Shown one piece after another: positions 25,166 through 33,161 of a stretch of 57,291 bases of DNA. The DNA is from Ciceribacter sp. T2.26MG-112.2. Its GTDB lineage: Bacteria > Pseudomonadota > Alphaproteobacteria > Rhizobiales > Rhizobiaceae. How positions within the stretch are numbered: the first letter of the stretch is position 1; each line of letters starts with the position of its first letter. The stretch is taken from NCBI RefSeq assembly GCF_900492205.1, contig NZ_UEYQ01000022.1, forward strand, positions 1-57,291, read 5' to 3'. Under the pieces are notes generated by a model. The model worked only from the letters and a program-made list of their open reading frames with translations. It was not told where the DNA came from and did not search any database. The translations under genes and the position numbers were made by a program.

Positions 25166-26206
25166 ATGACCAAGTTTAAGCTCGAGTACATCTGGCTCGA
25201 CGGCTACACGCCGGTTCCGAACCTTCGCGGCAAGACGCAGATCAAGGAGTTCGAGTCCTTCCCGACGCTGGAGCAGCTTCCGCTCTGGGGTTTCGACGGT
25301 TCCTCGACCATGCAGGCCGAAGGTCGCAGCTCCGATTGCGTGTTGAAGCCGGTGGCGATCTATCCCGATCCGGCCCGCGTCAACGGTGCGCTGGTCATGT
25401 GCGAAGTCATGATGCCGGATGGCGTCACCCCGCATCCGTCGAATGCCCGCGCCACCATCCTCGACGACGAGGATGCCTGGTTCGGCTTCGAGCAGGAATA
25501 TTTCTTCTACAAGGACGGCCGCCCGCTCGGCTTCCCCGAACACGGTTTCCCGGCGCCGCAGGGCCCGTACTACACCGGCGTCGGCTACAAGAACGTCGGT
25601 GACGTCGCCCGCCAGATCGTCGAGGAACATCTCGACCTCTGCCTCGAAGCCGGCATCAACCACGAAGGCATCAATGCCGAAGTGGCCAAGGGCCAGTGGG
25701 AATTCCAGGTGTTCGGCAAGGGCTCCAAGAAGGCCGCCGACCAGATCTGGATCGCCCGCTACCTGCTGCTGCGTCTGTGTGAAGGCTACGGCATCGACAT
25801 CGAGTTCCATTGCAAGCCGCTCGGCGACACCGACTGGAATGGTTCGGGCATGCACTGCAACTTCTCGACCAAGTACATGCGCGAAGTCGGCGGCAAGGAA
25901 TATTTCGAAGCCCTGATGGCCGCTTTCGCCAAGAACTGGAAAGAGCACATCGACGTCTACGGTCCGGACAACCACATGCGACTGACCGGCAAGCACGAGA
26001 CCGCCCCGTGGGACAAGTTCTCCTACGGCGTGGCCGACCGCGGCGCCTCGATCCGCGTTCCGCATTCCTTCGTCAACAACGGCTACAAGGGCTATCTTGA
26101 AGACCGTCGTCCGAACTCCCAGGGCTGCCCCTACCAGATCGCTTCGCAGGTGCTGAAGACGATCTCGGAAGTGGCGACCGCCGACTACGGCCGCAGCGCT
26201 GCCTGA
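25166..26206 (+). CDS. glnII: Glutamine synthetase II
   Basis: A 346-residue eukaryotic-type (GSII) enzyme, shorter than the 470-residue GSI. Visible motifs are KLEYIWLDGYTPVPNLRGKT (7-26), LWGFDGSSTMQAEG, WFGFEQEYFF (metal-binding Glu), GINHEGINAEVAKGQWEFQ, NGSGMHCNFSTKYMR and PNSQGCPYQIASQVL. It makes glutamine from glutamate, ammonia and ATP. ATG 25166 starts the conserved N-terminus; the in-frame 25103 alternative would lie within the leader. Control is expected from NtrC/RpoN at the promoter and by GstI at translation. It sits among ureide genes whose end product is urea. Confidence 0.97.
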   Translation: MTKFKLEYIWLDGYTPVPNLRGKTQIKEFESFPTLEQLPLWGFDGSSTMQAEGRSSDCVLKPVAIYPDPARVNGALVMCEVMMPDGVTPHPSNARATILDDEDAWFGFEQEYFFYKDGRPLGFPEHGFPAPQGPYYTGVGYKNVGDVARQIVEEHLDLCLEAGINHEGINAEVAKGQWEFQVFGKGSKKAADQIWIARYLLLRLCEGYGIDIEFHCKPLGDTDWNGSGMHCNFSTKYMREVGGKEYFEALMAAFAKNWKEHIDVYGPDNHMRLTGKHETAPWDKFSYGVADRGASIRVPHSFVNNGYKGYLEDRRPNSQGCPYQIASQVLKTISEVATADYGRSAA

Positions 26207-26235
26207 TCGCATTTCCATCCCCAAGACGATCCCAG

Positions 26236-26266
26236 CGACGCCGGCGAAAGCCGGCGTCGTCTGTGT
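26236..26266 (+). terminator. Probable terminator of glnII
   Basis: A strong hairpin, CGACGCCGGC (26236-26245), GAAA loop, GCCGGCGTCG (26250-26259), is followed by TCTGTGT. The stem-GAAA-stem form is typical, although the T-run is interrupted. It lies 29 bases after the glnII stop. Confidence 0.7.
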
Positions 26267-26346
26267 CTGGGGGGCTGTGGTCTGCTAGTCGGGGTGCTTT
26301 CCTCGGTGAAGCGGCTCGCCTATAATGTCCGGGCAGGAGAGCGCCG

Positions 26347-26637
26347 ATGAAGCCGTCCGAAGTGCTGGAAAAGAACCGTCAGGCGATCCGTGAGGCGACG
26401 AAACGCTTCAACGCGGCGAACCCGCGCGTCTTCGGCTCTGTGGCGCGTGGCGAGGACCGGATCGACAGCGATCTCGACATCCTGGTCGATGCCTTGCCGG
26501 GAATGACATTGTTCGACTTGGGCGGTTTGCAGTCCGAGATGGAGCAACTGCTGCCATGTAAGGTGGATGTGGTGACCTCGGGCGGCCTAAAGCCCCGGAT
26601 GCGAGAGCGGATCTTGGCCGAGGCGGCGGCCATATGA
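26347..26637 (+). CDS. mntA: MntA-type nucleotidyltransferase antitoxin
   Basis: A 96-residue minimal nucleotidyltransferase. The diagnostic GS-x10-DxD motif is complete: GSVARGEDRIDSDLD (residues about 31-45), and a third Asp follows in KVDVVTS. In type VII toxin-antitoxin pairs MntA adenylylates and so neutralises the HepT toxin. AGGAG lies 8-12 bases before the ATG. Its stop overlaps the hepT ATG by four bases (ATGA). The pair sits between glnII and the ureidoglycolate lyase gene. Confidence 0.9.
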   Translation: MKPSEVLEKNRQAIREATKRFNAANPRVFGSVARGEDRIDSDLDILVDALPGMTLFDLGGLQSEMEQLLPCKVDVVTSGGLKPRMRERILAEAAAI

Positions 26638-26999
26638 CCCCGGAGCAGCGGCTTCTCGACAATCTTCTCGACATGCAGGAGGCAGCCTTAGAGGCGATCA
26701 GCTTCGTCAGCGGGTCGACACTGGAGACATTCGAGCGGGATATCCTCACTCAGCGGGCGGTCGCCATGACCTTCGTGCTGATCGCAGCCGCCGCATCGAG
26801 GATCCTCGACCGTGTTCCGGACGTGGCGTCCGAACAGCCGGGCATCGCCTGGTCGAAGATCAAGGGGTTGCGGAACGTGGTCGTCCACGAATACGAAACG
26901 CTCGATTGGCGGCTGGTCTGGGATACCGTTCAGAACGACCTGCCGGTACTGATCGCCCAGATCGACCAGCTGCGCCATCCGCATATCCAGGGAGAATAG
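26634..26999 (+). CDS. hepT: HepT-like toxin (DUF86)
   Basis: A 121-residue all-helical HEPN protein with the RX4HXY motif RNVVVHEY (about residues 82-89), the active site of HepT RNases and the Tyr that MntA modifies. The upstream helix has VAMTFVLIAAAASRILDRVP. It is coupled to mntA by a four-base overlap in the usual antitoxin-first order for this type. All key residues are present, so it should be functional. It is the only clearly intact toxin-antitoxin pair in the window. Confidence 0.9.
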   Translation: MTPEQRLLDNLLDMQEAALEAISFVSGSTLETFERDILTQRAVAMTFVLIAAAASRILDRVPDVASEQPGIAWSKIKGLRNVVVHEYETLDWRLVWDTVQNDLPVLIAQIDQLRHPHIQGE

Positions 27000-27005
27000 C
27001 CCCGC

Positions 27006-27506
27006 TTGACCCATCTCCTCTCCATCCAGCCGCTCACCGTCGAAGCCTTTTCGCCCTTCGGCGAGGTGATCGAGGCCGATCCGTCCACCATGCGGCTGAT
27101 CAACGGCGGCACCACCGAGCGGTTTCACGCGCTGTTTGCGCCGGAGGCTGCGGGCGAGGGGAGCCAAGTGATCGTCAACATCTTCCGCGGCCAGCCGCGC
27201 AGCTTCCCTTACGAGATCGGCATGATGGAGCGCCATCCCTTCGGCAGCCAGAGTTTTTCGCCACTGTCTGGGCGGTCCTTCCTGGTGGCCGTGTCGCCGG
27301 ACGAGGGCGGTCGGCCCGGCCGGCCTGAGGTCTTCCTGGCGCGTCCAGACCAGGGGGTGAACTACCGCCGCAACGTCTGGCATCACCCGCTGATGGCGAT
27401 CGGCGCGGTCTCCGATTTTCTGGTTGTCGATCGCGACGGTCCGGGCAACAATCTCGAAGAGCATTTCTTCGCAACGCCATACCGCATTCTGGAGCCCCAT
27501 CTATGA
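27006..27506 (+). CDS. allA: Ureidoglycolate lyase
   Basis: A 166-residue cupin-fold enzyme splitting ureidoglycolate into glyoxylate and urea. Recognisable blocks are [14 protein letters not shown] (9-22), [41 protein letters not shown] (about 75-93) and [20 protein letters not shown] (about 117-136). The start is TTG at 27006 with GGGAGA ten bases upstream; no ATG precedes the conserved N-terminus. It overlaps uraH by four bases (27503-27506). Confidence 0.93.
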   Translation: MTHLLSIQPLTVEAFSPFGEVIEADPSTMRLINGGTTERFHALFAPEAAGEGSQVIVNIFRGQPRSFPYEIGMMERHPFGSQSFSPLSGRSFLVAVSPDEGGRPGRPEVFLARPDQGVNYRRNVWHHPLMAIGAVSDFLVVDRDGPGNNLEEHFFATPYRILEPHL

Positions 27507-27859
27507 CCGGCCTCACCACCCACGTCCTCGATACCGCCCTCGGCAAACCCGCCGAAGGGCTGAAGATCCAGCTGATGCGGATGAACGGGGAGGAGGCCGA
27601 GCTGATCACCACGGTCTTCACCAATGCCGATGGCCGGATCGACGGCGGGCCGCTGCTCCAGGACGCCGAGTTCCAGGCCGGCCAGTACGAGCTGCTGTTT
27701 CACGCCGGTGACTATCTGAAGGCGAGCGGCGTTTCGCTGACCGAGCCGCCCTTCCTCGACGTCATCCCGATCCGCTTCGGCATTTCCGACACGAGCGCGC
27801 ATTATCACGTGCCGCTGCTGCTTTCGCCCTACGGCTACTCGACCTACCGGGGCAGCTGA
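27503..27859 (+). CDS. uraH: 5-hydroxyisourate hydrolase (transthyretin-like)
   Basis: A 118-residue transthyretin-related enzyme converting 5-hydroxyisourate, the product of urate oxidation, to OHCU. Conserved pieces are [17 protein letters not shown] (3-19, catalytic His), [12 protein letters not shown] (about 42-53), FPF-like FLDVIPIRF, and [19 protein letters not shown] at the C-terminus, the family tail signature. It overlaps allA and, by one base (TGATG), the metallophosphoesterase downstream. Confidence 0.96.
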   Translation: MTGLTTHVLDTALGKPAEGLKIQLMRMNGEEAELITTVFTNADGRIDGGPLLQDAEFQAGQYELLFHAGDYLKASGVSLTEPPFLDVIPIRFGISDTSAHYHVPLLLSPYGYSTYRGS

Positions 27860-28599
27860 TGATCTTTGCCGCCATCGCCGACGTGCACGGCAACCACCTG
27901 GCGCTTCAAGCCGTGCTAGAGGACATCCGCCGGCAGGGGATCAGCGAAATCGTCAATCTCGGCGACTGCTTTTCCGGACCGCTCGAAGCGGGGCTGACCG
28001 CCGACCTGCTGATACCGCTCGATGCCGTGACGGTGCGCGGCAATCACGACCGGGCGCTGATCGACCGGCCGTTCGAAGAGATGGGCGACTGGGAGCGGCC
28101 GTCCTACCGGCAATTGTCACCGGAGCATCTGGACTGGATCCGCACGCTGCCGTTCAGTGCCGTCTATCGCGACGAGGTCTATCTCTGTCATGCGACGCCC
28201 AAGGACGACAACACCTATTGGATGGAGACGCTGAGCGCTCAGGGCATCTTCCACCTGAAGCCGCTCGATGAGATCGAAACGCTGGCCGACGGCATCGAGC
28301 AGCCGCTGATCCTGTGCGGCCACAGCCATATCGCCCGCTCGGTGCAGCTTTCCGACAGGCGGCTGATCGTCAATCCCGGCAGCGTCGGCTGCCCCGGCTT
28401 CGACTATGACAAGCCCTTCTACCACAAGGCCCAGGCCGGAACGCCGTTCGCCGCCTATGCCGTGCTGGAGAAGACCGCGCTCGGCTGGCAGCCGACCTTC
28501 CGGCAGGTGCGCTACGACAATGCGGCTGCCGCCGAACTGGCGAAGGCGCACGGCATGGCCGACTGGATCAGCGCGCTTTCGACTGGCTGGGTAGCTTGA
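27859..28599 (+). CDS. Calcineurin-like metallophosphoesterase (YfcE/MJ0936 type)
   Basis: A 246-residue cytosolic metallophosphoesterase with motifs ADVHGN (7-12), NLGDCFSGP (33-41), RGNHD (about 60), LCHATP (about 112) and GHSHI (about 153), then VNPGSVG. These proteins are usually phosphodiesterases of unknown substrate. It is translationally coupled to uraH (TGATG at 27857-27861), so it belongs to the ureide operon, but no step of urate breakdown needs it. A RIME-like repeat follows. Confidence 0.88.
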   Translation: MIFAAIADVHGNHLALQAVLEDIRRQGISEIVNLGDCFSGPLEAGLTADLLIPLDAVTVRGNHDRALIDRPFEEMGDWERPSYRQLSPEHLDWIRTLPFSAVYRDEVYLCHATPKDDNTYWMETLSAQGIFHLKPLDEIETLADGIEQPLILCGHSHIARSVQLSDRRLIVNPGSVGCPGFDYDKPFYHKAQAGTPFAAYAVLEKTALGWQPTFRQVRYDNAAAAELAKAHGMADWISALSTGWVA

Positions 28600-28620
28600 G
28601 GAGGGCGGCGGCGGATTTCC

Positions 28621-28750
28621 CTCTTCTCCCCAGCGGGGAGAAGTGCCGAGCGAATGCGAGGCGATGAGGGGGCCAAGTGCGCCGCCATCAATTGGCTTCG
28701 CCCCCCTCATCCGGCGCTACGCGCCACCTTCTCCCCGCGGGGGAGAAGAG
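28621..28750. repeat. RIME-like intergenic mosaic repeat, copy 1
   Basis: About 130 bases with terminal and internal palindromes: CTTCTCCCCAGCGGGGAGAAG at the left end, CTTCTCCCCGCGGGGGAGAAG at the right, and an internal GCGATGAGGGGG / CCCCCCTCATCCGG pair. It is an inverted, closely similar copy of 38375-38504. Such elements are typical Rhizobiaceae intergenic repeats. It separates the plus-strand ureide operon from convergent minus-strand genes and could form a terminator-like RNA hairpin. Confidence 0.85.
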
Positions 28751-28839
28751 GGGCCGACATCGCTCGGCCCTCTTTGAAAAGGACGGCCTCGATTTGTGCT
28801 CTGATGCGCGGATGTCCGCGCCTCCGGGCACTCACGATC

Positions 28840-29991
28840 TCACCCCTTGAACGGATTCTCCGCGATGATGCTTTCATCGATCTCGGCGATCCTGCGCTTG
28901 CCGCAGAGCGCCATGGTGGTGTCCATCTCCTTGGCGATGATTTCGAGCGCCTTCGTCACACCCGGCTTGCCCATGGCGCCGAGGCCGTAGAGGAAGGGGC
29001 GGCCGATATAGGTGCCCTTGGCGCCGAGCGCCACGGCTTTCAGCACGTCCTGGCCCGAGCGGATGCCGCCGTCGAGATGCACCTCGATCCGGTCGCCGAC
29101 CGCATCGACGATGCGCGGCAGCATGGCGATCGAGGAATGGGCGCCGTCGAGCTGACGTCCGCCATGGTTGGAGACGATGATCGCGTCGGCGCCGGTCTCG
29201 GCGGCCATCTTCGCATCCTCGACGTCGAGGATGCCCTTGATGATCAGCTTGCCGCCCCAGCGCTCCTTGATCCACGCCACATCCTTCCACGACAGCTGCG
29301 GGTCGAACTGCTCGACCGTCCAGGCATTGAGCGAGGCGAGGTCGGTGACGCTCTTGGCGTGACCGTGGATGTTGCGGAAGGTGCGGCGGGTCGTCTTCAG
29401 CATGTTCCAGCACCAGCGCGGGCGCGTCGCCATCTGGAAGAGATGCTTCGGCGTCAGCCGCGGCGGCGCGGACAGGCCATTGCGCAGGTCCTTGTGGCGT
29501 TGGCCGAGGATCTGCAGGTCGGCGGTCAGCACCAGCGCCGAGCATTTCGCCGCCTTGGCGCGCTCGATCAGGTTCAGCACGAAATCGCGGTCGCGCATGA
29601 CGTAGAGCTGGAACCAGAAGGGTTTCGTGGTGACTGAGGCGACGTCCTCGATCGAGCATATGCTCATGGTCGACAGCGTGAAGGGCACGCCGAATTCTTC
29701 GGCGGCCCTCGCCGCCAGCATTTCGCCGTCGGCATGCTGCATGCCGGTCAGCCCCGTCGGCGCGAGCGCCACCGGCATCCTGACCTTCTCGCCGATCATC
29801 ATGGTTTCCAGCGAACGGCCGCTCATGTCGACCAGCACGCGCTGGCGCAGCTTGATCCTGGAAAAATCGCTCTCGTTGGCGCGGTCGGTGCTCTCGGTAT
29901 AGGCGCCGCTGTCGGCATAGTCGAAGAACAGTTTCGGCACGCGGCGTTTCGCCAGCCGCTTCAGGTCGGCGATCTCGAGAATGGGAGACAT
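28840..29991 (-). CDS. FMN-dependent alpha-hydroxy-acid dehydrogenase (LldD family)
   Basis: A 383-residue TIM-barrel flavoprotein. Family cues are LKRLAKRRVPKLFFDYADSG (10-29), PVALAPTGLTGMQHADGE, FWFQLYVMRDRD, LIIKGILDVEDA, IIVSNHGGRQLDGAHSS (active His/Arg, about residues 253-269) and VHLDGGIRSGQDVLKAVALG. It oxidises an L-2-hydroxy acid such as lactate or glycolate to the oxo acid. ATG 29991 fits the conserved N-terminus; the longer frame to 30066 does not. It is the last gene after puuD, guaD and an ion channel, 40 bases behind the channel stop. The substrate is not fixed by sequence. Confidence 0.9.
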   Translation of the reverse strand: MSPILEIADLKRLAKRRVPKLFFDYADSGAYTESTDRANESDFSRIKLRQRVLVDMSGRSLETMMIGEKVRMPVALAPTGLTGMQHADGEMLAARAAEEFGVPFTLSTMSICSIEDVASVTTKPFWFQLYVMRDRDFVLNLIERAKAAKCSALVLTADLQILGQRHKDLRNGLSAPPRLTPKHLFQMATRPRWCWNMLKTTRRTFRNIHGHAKSVTDLASLNAWTVEQFDPQLSWKDVAWIKERWGGKLIIKGILDVEDAKMAAETGADAIIVSNHGGRQLDGAHSSIAMLPRIVDAVGDRIEVHLDGGIRSGQDVLKAVALGAKGTYIGRPFLYGLGAMGKPGVTKALEIIAKEMDTTMALCGKRRIAEIDESIIAENPFKG

Positions 29992-30031
29992 CGGGGATAT
30001 TACCTCATTGGACGTTGACGACAGAGTGCCA

Positions 30032-30505
30032 TCAGAAATGTTCGCCGGAGCGGAACGGGCCGACACGGATTCCGGCGGCCACCAGATAGGCCGTCGACCA
30101 GCCGATCAGCACGAAACCGTTGACCCCCTCGAGGGCAGCCAGCATGCGCCATTCGTGGCCCGGCACCACGTCGCCATAGCCGACCGTCGAAAAGGTGATC
30201 GTGGCAAAATAGAGCGCGGTCGGAAAGTCGGTGATATAGCCGAGCAGGCGATAGCACAGAGCCCAGAGCCAGACTTCGGCGGTCAGCACGACAAACACGC
30301 CGATCACCACGGTGTTCATCGCCAGCAAGTGGCTGCGGTGTCCCGCGAGACGGATCCGGTCGGTGATCCAGCTCATGGCATGGGTGATCCAGATCAGGCC
30401 GAAGGTATGAATGACGACGGTCAGCGAGATCATCGCGACGCCGAGGACAAGATTGGCGAAGAGCTGCAGCAAGATGAATTCGCGTCCGCACCGCTGGAGT
30501 GTCAC
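30032..30505 (-). CDS. Small potassium-channel-like membrane protein
   Basis: A 157-residue inner-membrane protein with hydrophobic helices at about 10-45, 62-92 and 122-145 and a pore loop containing the selectivity filter TFSTVGYGDVVP (about 102-113). The GYGD filter indicates potassium selectivity. There is no RCK/TrkA-N domain. It starts with GTG overlapping the guanine deaminase stop (GTGA, 30502-30505), so it is made with that enzyme. A channel in a purine operon is unexpected; it might balance charge or be a passenger. Confidence 0.87.
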   Translation of the reverse strand: MTLQRCGREFILLQLFANLVLGVAMISLTVVIHTFGLIWITHAMSWITDRIRLAGHRSHLLAMNTVVIGVFVVLTAEVWLWALCYRLLGYITDFPTALYFATITFSTVGYGDVVPGHEWRMLAALEGVNGFVLIGWSTAYLVAAGIRVGPFRSGEHF

Positions 30506-31809
30506 GAGACCGGGCGTGCGGCCCGCCCGGCGACATAGGTTTCCACGACCGACCGGTCGTCGCCCAAGGTTTGCAGCAGAAACAGTTCCTCCGCAAGGGA
30601 TTTGACGGTCTCCATCCTGAGCCGCATGGCTGGGGTGGCGGCGGCGTTCAAGACGACGAAATCGGCGTCCGTGCCGGGCTCCAGCGTGCCGATCCGGTCT
30701 TCGAGCGACAGCGCCTCGGCATTGCCGAGCGTCATCAGGTGGAAGCTTTCCAGCGGGTTCAGCCGCTCGCCGAGCAATTGCTGGATCTTGTAGGCCTCGT
30801 CCATGGTCTTCAGCATGGAATAGCTCGAGCCGCCGCCGATATCGGTGGCAACCGCGATCCGCAGTTTCTTGTCACGCCGCTGGTACTTGCGCAGCGGAAA
30901 CAGGCCGGAGCCGAGGAAGAGGTTGGATGTCGGGCAATGCACGGCGACCGCGCCCGCCTCGCTCATGGCGTCGGCCTCGCGGTCCGACAGGTGGATCGCA
31001 TGGCCGAACAGGCTCTTCTTTCCGAGAAGACCGTACTGCGCGTAGATGTCGGTATAGTCCCGGGCGTCGGGAAAAAGCTCGCAGGTATAGCGGATCTCGT
31101 CGTGGTTTTCCGACAGATGCGTCTGGATGTGCAGGTCGGGGAATTCCTGCGCCAGCGCCTGCACGCGCTCCATCTGCTCCGGCGTCGAGGTGATGGCGAA
31201 GCGCGGGGTGATGGCGACGTGGTTGCGACCCTTGGCATGCCAGTCGGCGATCACCTGGCGCGTCTCGTCATAGCCGGTCTCAGGCGTGTCGAGCAGGCCC
31301 TGCGGCGCGTTGCGGTCCATCATCACCTTGCCGCCCACCATCAGGCTGCCGCGACGCAAGCTCTCGGCGAAGTAGGCGTCGGCCGAGGCCTTGTGCACCG
31401 AGCAATAGGCGACCGCGGTGGTCGTGCCGTTGCGGAAGAACTCGTCGAAGAAGGCCTTGGCGATGCGCTCGGCATGGGCTTGTTCGACGAAGCGGCATTC
31501 CTCGGGGAAGGTATAGGTATTCAACCATTCGAGCAGGTTGGCGGCATAGGAGGCGATCACCTGCATCTGCGGGAAATGCACATGGGTGTCGATCAGGCCG
31601 GGCAGGATCAGGTGCGGGCGGTGGTCGATCACGGCCGTGCCGTCCGGCGCACCGGCGCTGACGGCTGCGAAATCGCCGACGGCGACGATCCTGCCGTCCT
31701 CGACCAGCAGGGCGCCGTCGCTCTCGTAGCGATAGCTGCCGGTATCGTCGATATGCTCCGGCGCGCGGGTGAAGCTCAGGGTTCGGCCGCGATAGAGGAC
31801 GGCGCTCAT
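30502..31809 (-). CDS. guaD: Guanine deaminase
   Basis: A 435-residue amidohydrolase converting guanine to xanthine and ammonia. Motifs are GLIDTHVHFPQ (about 74-84, metal His pair), FPEECRF (about 104), THLSENHDE (about 229-237, metal His and catalytic Glu), FGHAIHL (about 268), HCPTSNLFLGSG and ATDIGGG (about 320, metal Asp). PEECRF and the LxxGxFPL region mark guanine deaminase rather than other amidohydrolases. The ATG at 31809 overlaps the puuD stop by four bases. Its product feeds xanthine dehydrogenase encoded 5 kb away. Confidence 0.93.
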   Translation of the reverse strand: MSAVLYRGRTLSFTRAPEHIDDTGSYRYESDGALLVEDGRIVAVGDFAAVSAGAPDGTAVIDHRPHLILPGLIDTHVHFPQMQVIASYAANLLEWLNTYTFPEECRFVEQAHAERIAKAFFDEFFRNGTTTAVAYCSVHKASADAYFAESLRRGSLMVGGKVMMDRNAPQGLLDTPETGYDETRQVIADWHAKGRNHVAITPRFAITSTPEQMERVQALAQEFPDLHIQTHLSENHDEIRYTCELFPDARDYTDIYAQYGLLGKKSLFGHAIHLSDREADAMSEAGAVAVHCPTSNLFLGSGLFPLRKYQRRDKKLRIAVATDIGGGSSYSMLKTMDEAYKIQQLLGERLNPLESFHLMTLGNAEALSLEDRIGTLEPGTDADFVVLNAAATPAMRLRMETVKSLAEELFLLQTLGDDRSVVETYVAGRAARPVS

Positions 31810-33041
31810 GGCTGCTTGGCCTCCGAGACCGCGCTCTCGAACCAGGCGACCAGCAGGGCGCGTTCCTCGGCCGAGACTTCGGTGATATTGCCGGGCGGCA
31901 TGGCGTGGCTGCGGCCGGCTTGGATGTAGATTTCGCGCGCATGGGCGGAGATCTCGGCATCGGTCTCCAGCTTCACGTCCTTCGGCGGCCGCACGATGCC
32001 CTCCCAGACCGGCTCGGCGGCATGGCACATCGAACAGCGCGACATGACGACGTCGCGGGCCGCCTCGTAATGGGCGTTCTCGACGAAGCGCAGGTTGCTC
32101 GGCGCGACGGAAACCTCCTCCTCGACCGGGGCCTTCTGCACCGTCGAGAGCCACATGATGGCGATGAAAATCAGCACTGTGGCGAGCCAGGTCCACGTCG
32201 GCCGGCCCTTGCGGGCATGGGTGGTGTTGAACCAGTGGCGGATGGTGACGCCCATCAGGAAGACAAGTGCTGCGATCACCCAGTTATAGGCGGTGCCGAA
32301 GGCCAGCGGATAATGGTTGGACAGCATGAAGAAGATGACGGGCAGCGTCAGGTAGTTGTTGTGCAGCGAGCGCTGCTTGGCGATGACGCCGTATTTCGGG
32401 TCGGGCGTGCGGCCGGCGATCAGGTCGGCGACGACGATCTTCTGGTTGGGGATGATGATCAGGAAGACATTGGCCGACATGATGGTGGCGGTAAACGCGC
32501 CGAGATGCAGGAAGGCAGCGCGGCCGGTGAAGACTTGGCTATAGCCCCAGGCCATGGCGATCAGCGCGACATAGAGCACGCCCATCAGTACCCAGATGTT
32601 CCTGCCGAGCGGCGACTTGCACAGCTGGTCATAGATCAGCCAGCCGACGGCGAGTGAGGCGACGGAAAGGGCGATCGCCTGCCATTGGGTGAGGTCGAGC
32701 ACGTGCCGGTCGATCAGGAAGAGATCCGCTCCGCCGTAATAGACGACGGCGAGCATGGCGAAGCCCGACAGCCAGGTCGCATAGCTCTCCCATTTGAACC
32801 AGGTCAGGTGTTCCGGCATGGTCGCGGGCGCGACGAGATATTTCTGGATGTGGTAGAAGCCGCCGCCATGTACCTGCCATTCCTCGCCATAGGCGCCGAC
32901 CGGCAGATGCGGGCGCTTCACCAGGCCGAGGTCCAGCGCGATGAAATAGAAGGACGAGCCGATCCAGGCGATCGCGGTTATGACGTGCAGCCAGCGCACC
33001 GCGAAGGAGAGCCATTCCCAGGCAATGGCGTATTCGTACAT
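31806..33041 (-). CDS. puuD: Urate hydroxylase PuuD, membrane protein fused to cytochrome c
   Basis: A 411-residue protein. Residues 1-310 hold about eight to nine membrane helices (LSFAVRWLHVITAIAWIGSS; ATIMSANVFLIIIPNQ; YLTLPVIFFMLSNHYP), the membrane urate oxidase domain. Residues 325-405 form a c-type cytochrome with the haem site CSMCH (about 340) and a distal Met in RSHAMPPGN. It oxidises urate to 5-hydroxyisourate and passes electrons to the respiratory chain instead of making hydrogen peroxide. It replaces soluble uricase in this strain's pathway. It is the first gene of the puuD-guaD-channel-lldD operon. Confidence 0.94.
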   Translation of the reverse strand: MYEYAIAWEWLSFAVRWLHVITAIAWIGSSFYFIALDLGLVKRPHLPVGAYGEEWQVHGGGFYHIQKYLVAPATMPEHLTWFKWESYATWLSGFAMLAVVYYGGADLFLIDRHVLDLTQWQAIALSVASLAVGWLIYDQLCKSPLGRNIWVLMGVLYVALIAMAWGYSQVFTGRAAFLHLGAFTATIMSANVFLIIIPNQKIVVADLIAGRTPDPKYGVIAKQRSLHNNYLTLPVIFFMLSNHYPLAFGTAYNWVIAALVFLMGVTIRHWFNTTHARKGRPTWTWLATVLIFIAIMWLSTVQKAPVEEEVSVAPSNLRFVENAHYEAARDVVMSRCSMCHAAEPVWEGIVRPPKDVKLETDAEISAHAREIYIQAGRSHAMPPGNITEVSAEERALLVAWFESAVSEAKQP

Positions 33042-33161
33042 CAGAAAATCCCTTTCTTCCCCCCGGTCTGTCAGTCTCGGAAATTATCAACGGCAAGGGA
33101 AGCCCCGCATGCCGGATCGCGGACCAATCCAGAGAATTTCTTTGATCGAGGTCCGCGCGCG

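Noticed and set aside
28621..28750. Possible CRISPR or attenuator array
   Set aside because: The repeated units are two palindromic ends of one RIME-like element, not regularly spaced direct repeats.
30499..31929. Plus-strand ORF of 476 codons opposite guanine deaminase
   Set aside because: No domain, composition of an antisense shadow; guaD on the minus strand has all its metal-binding motifs.
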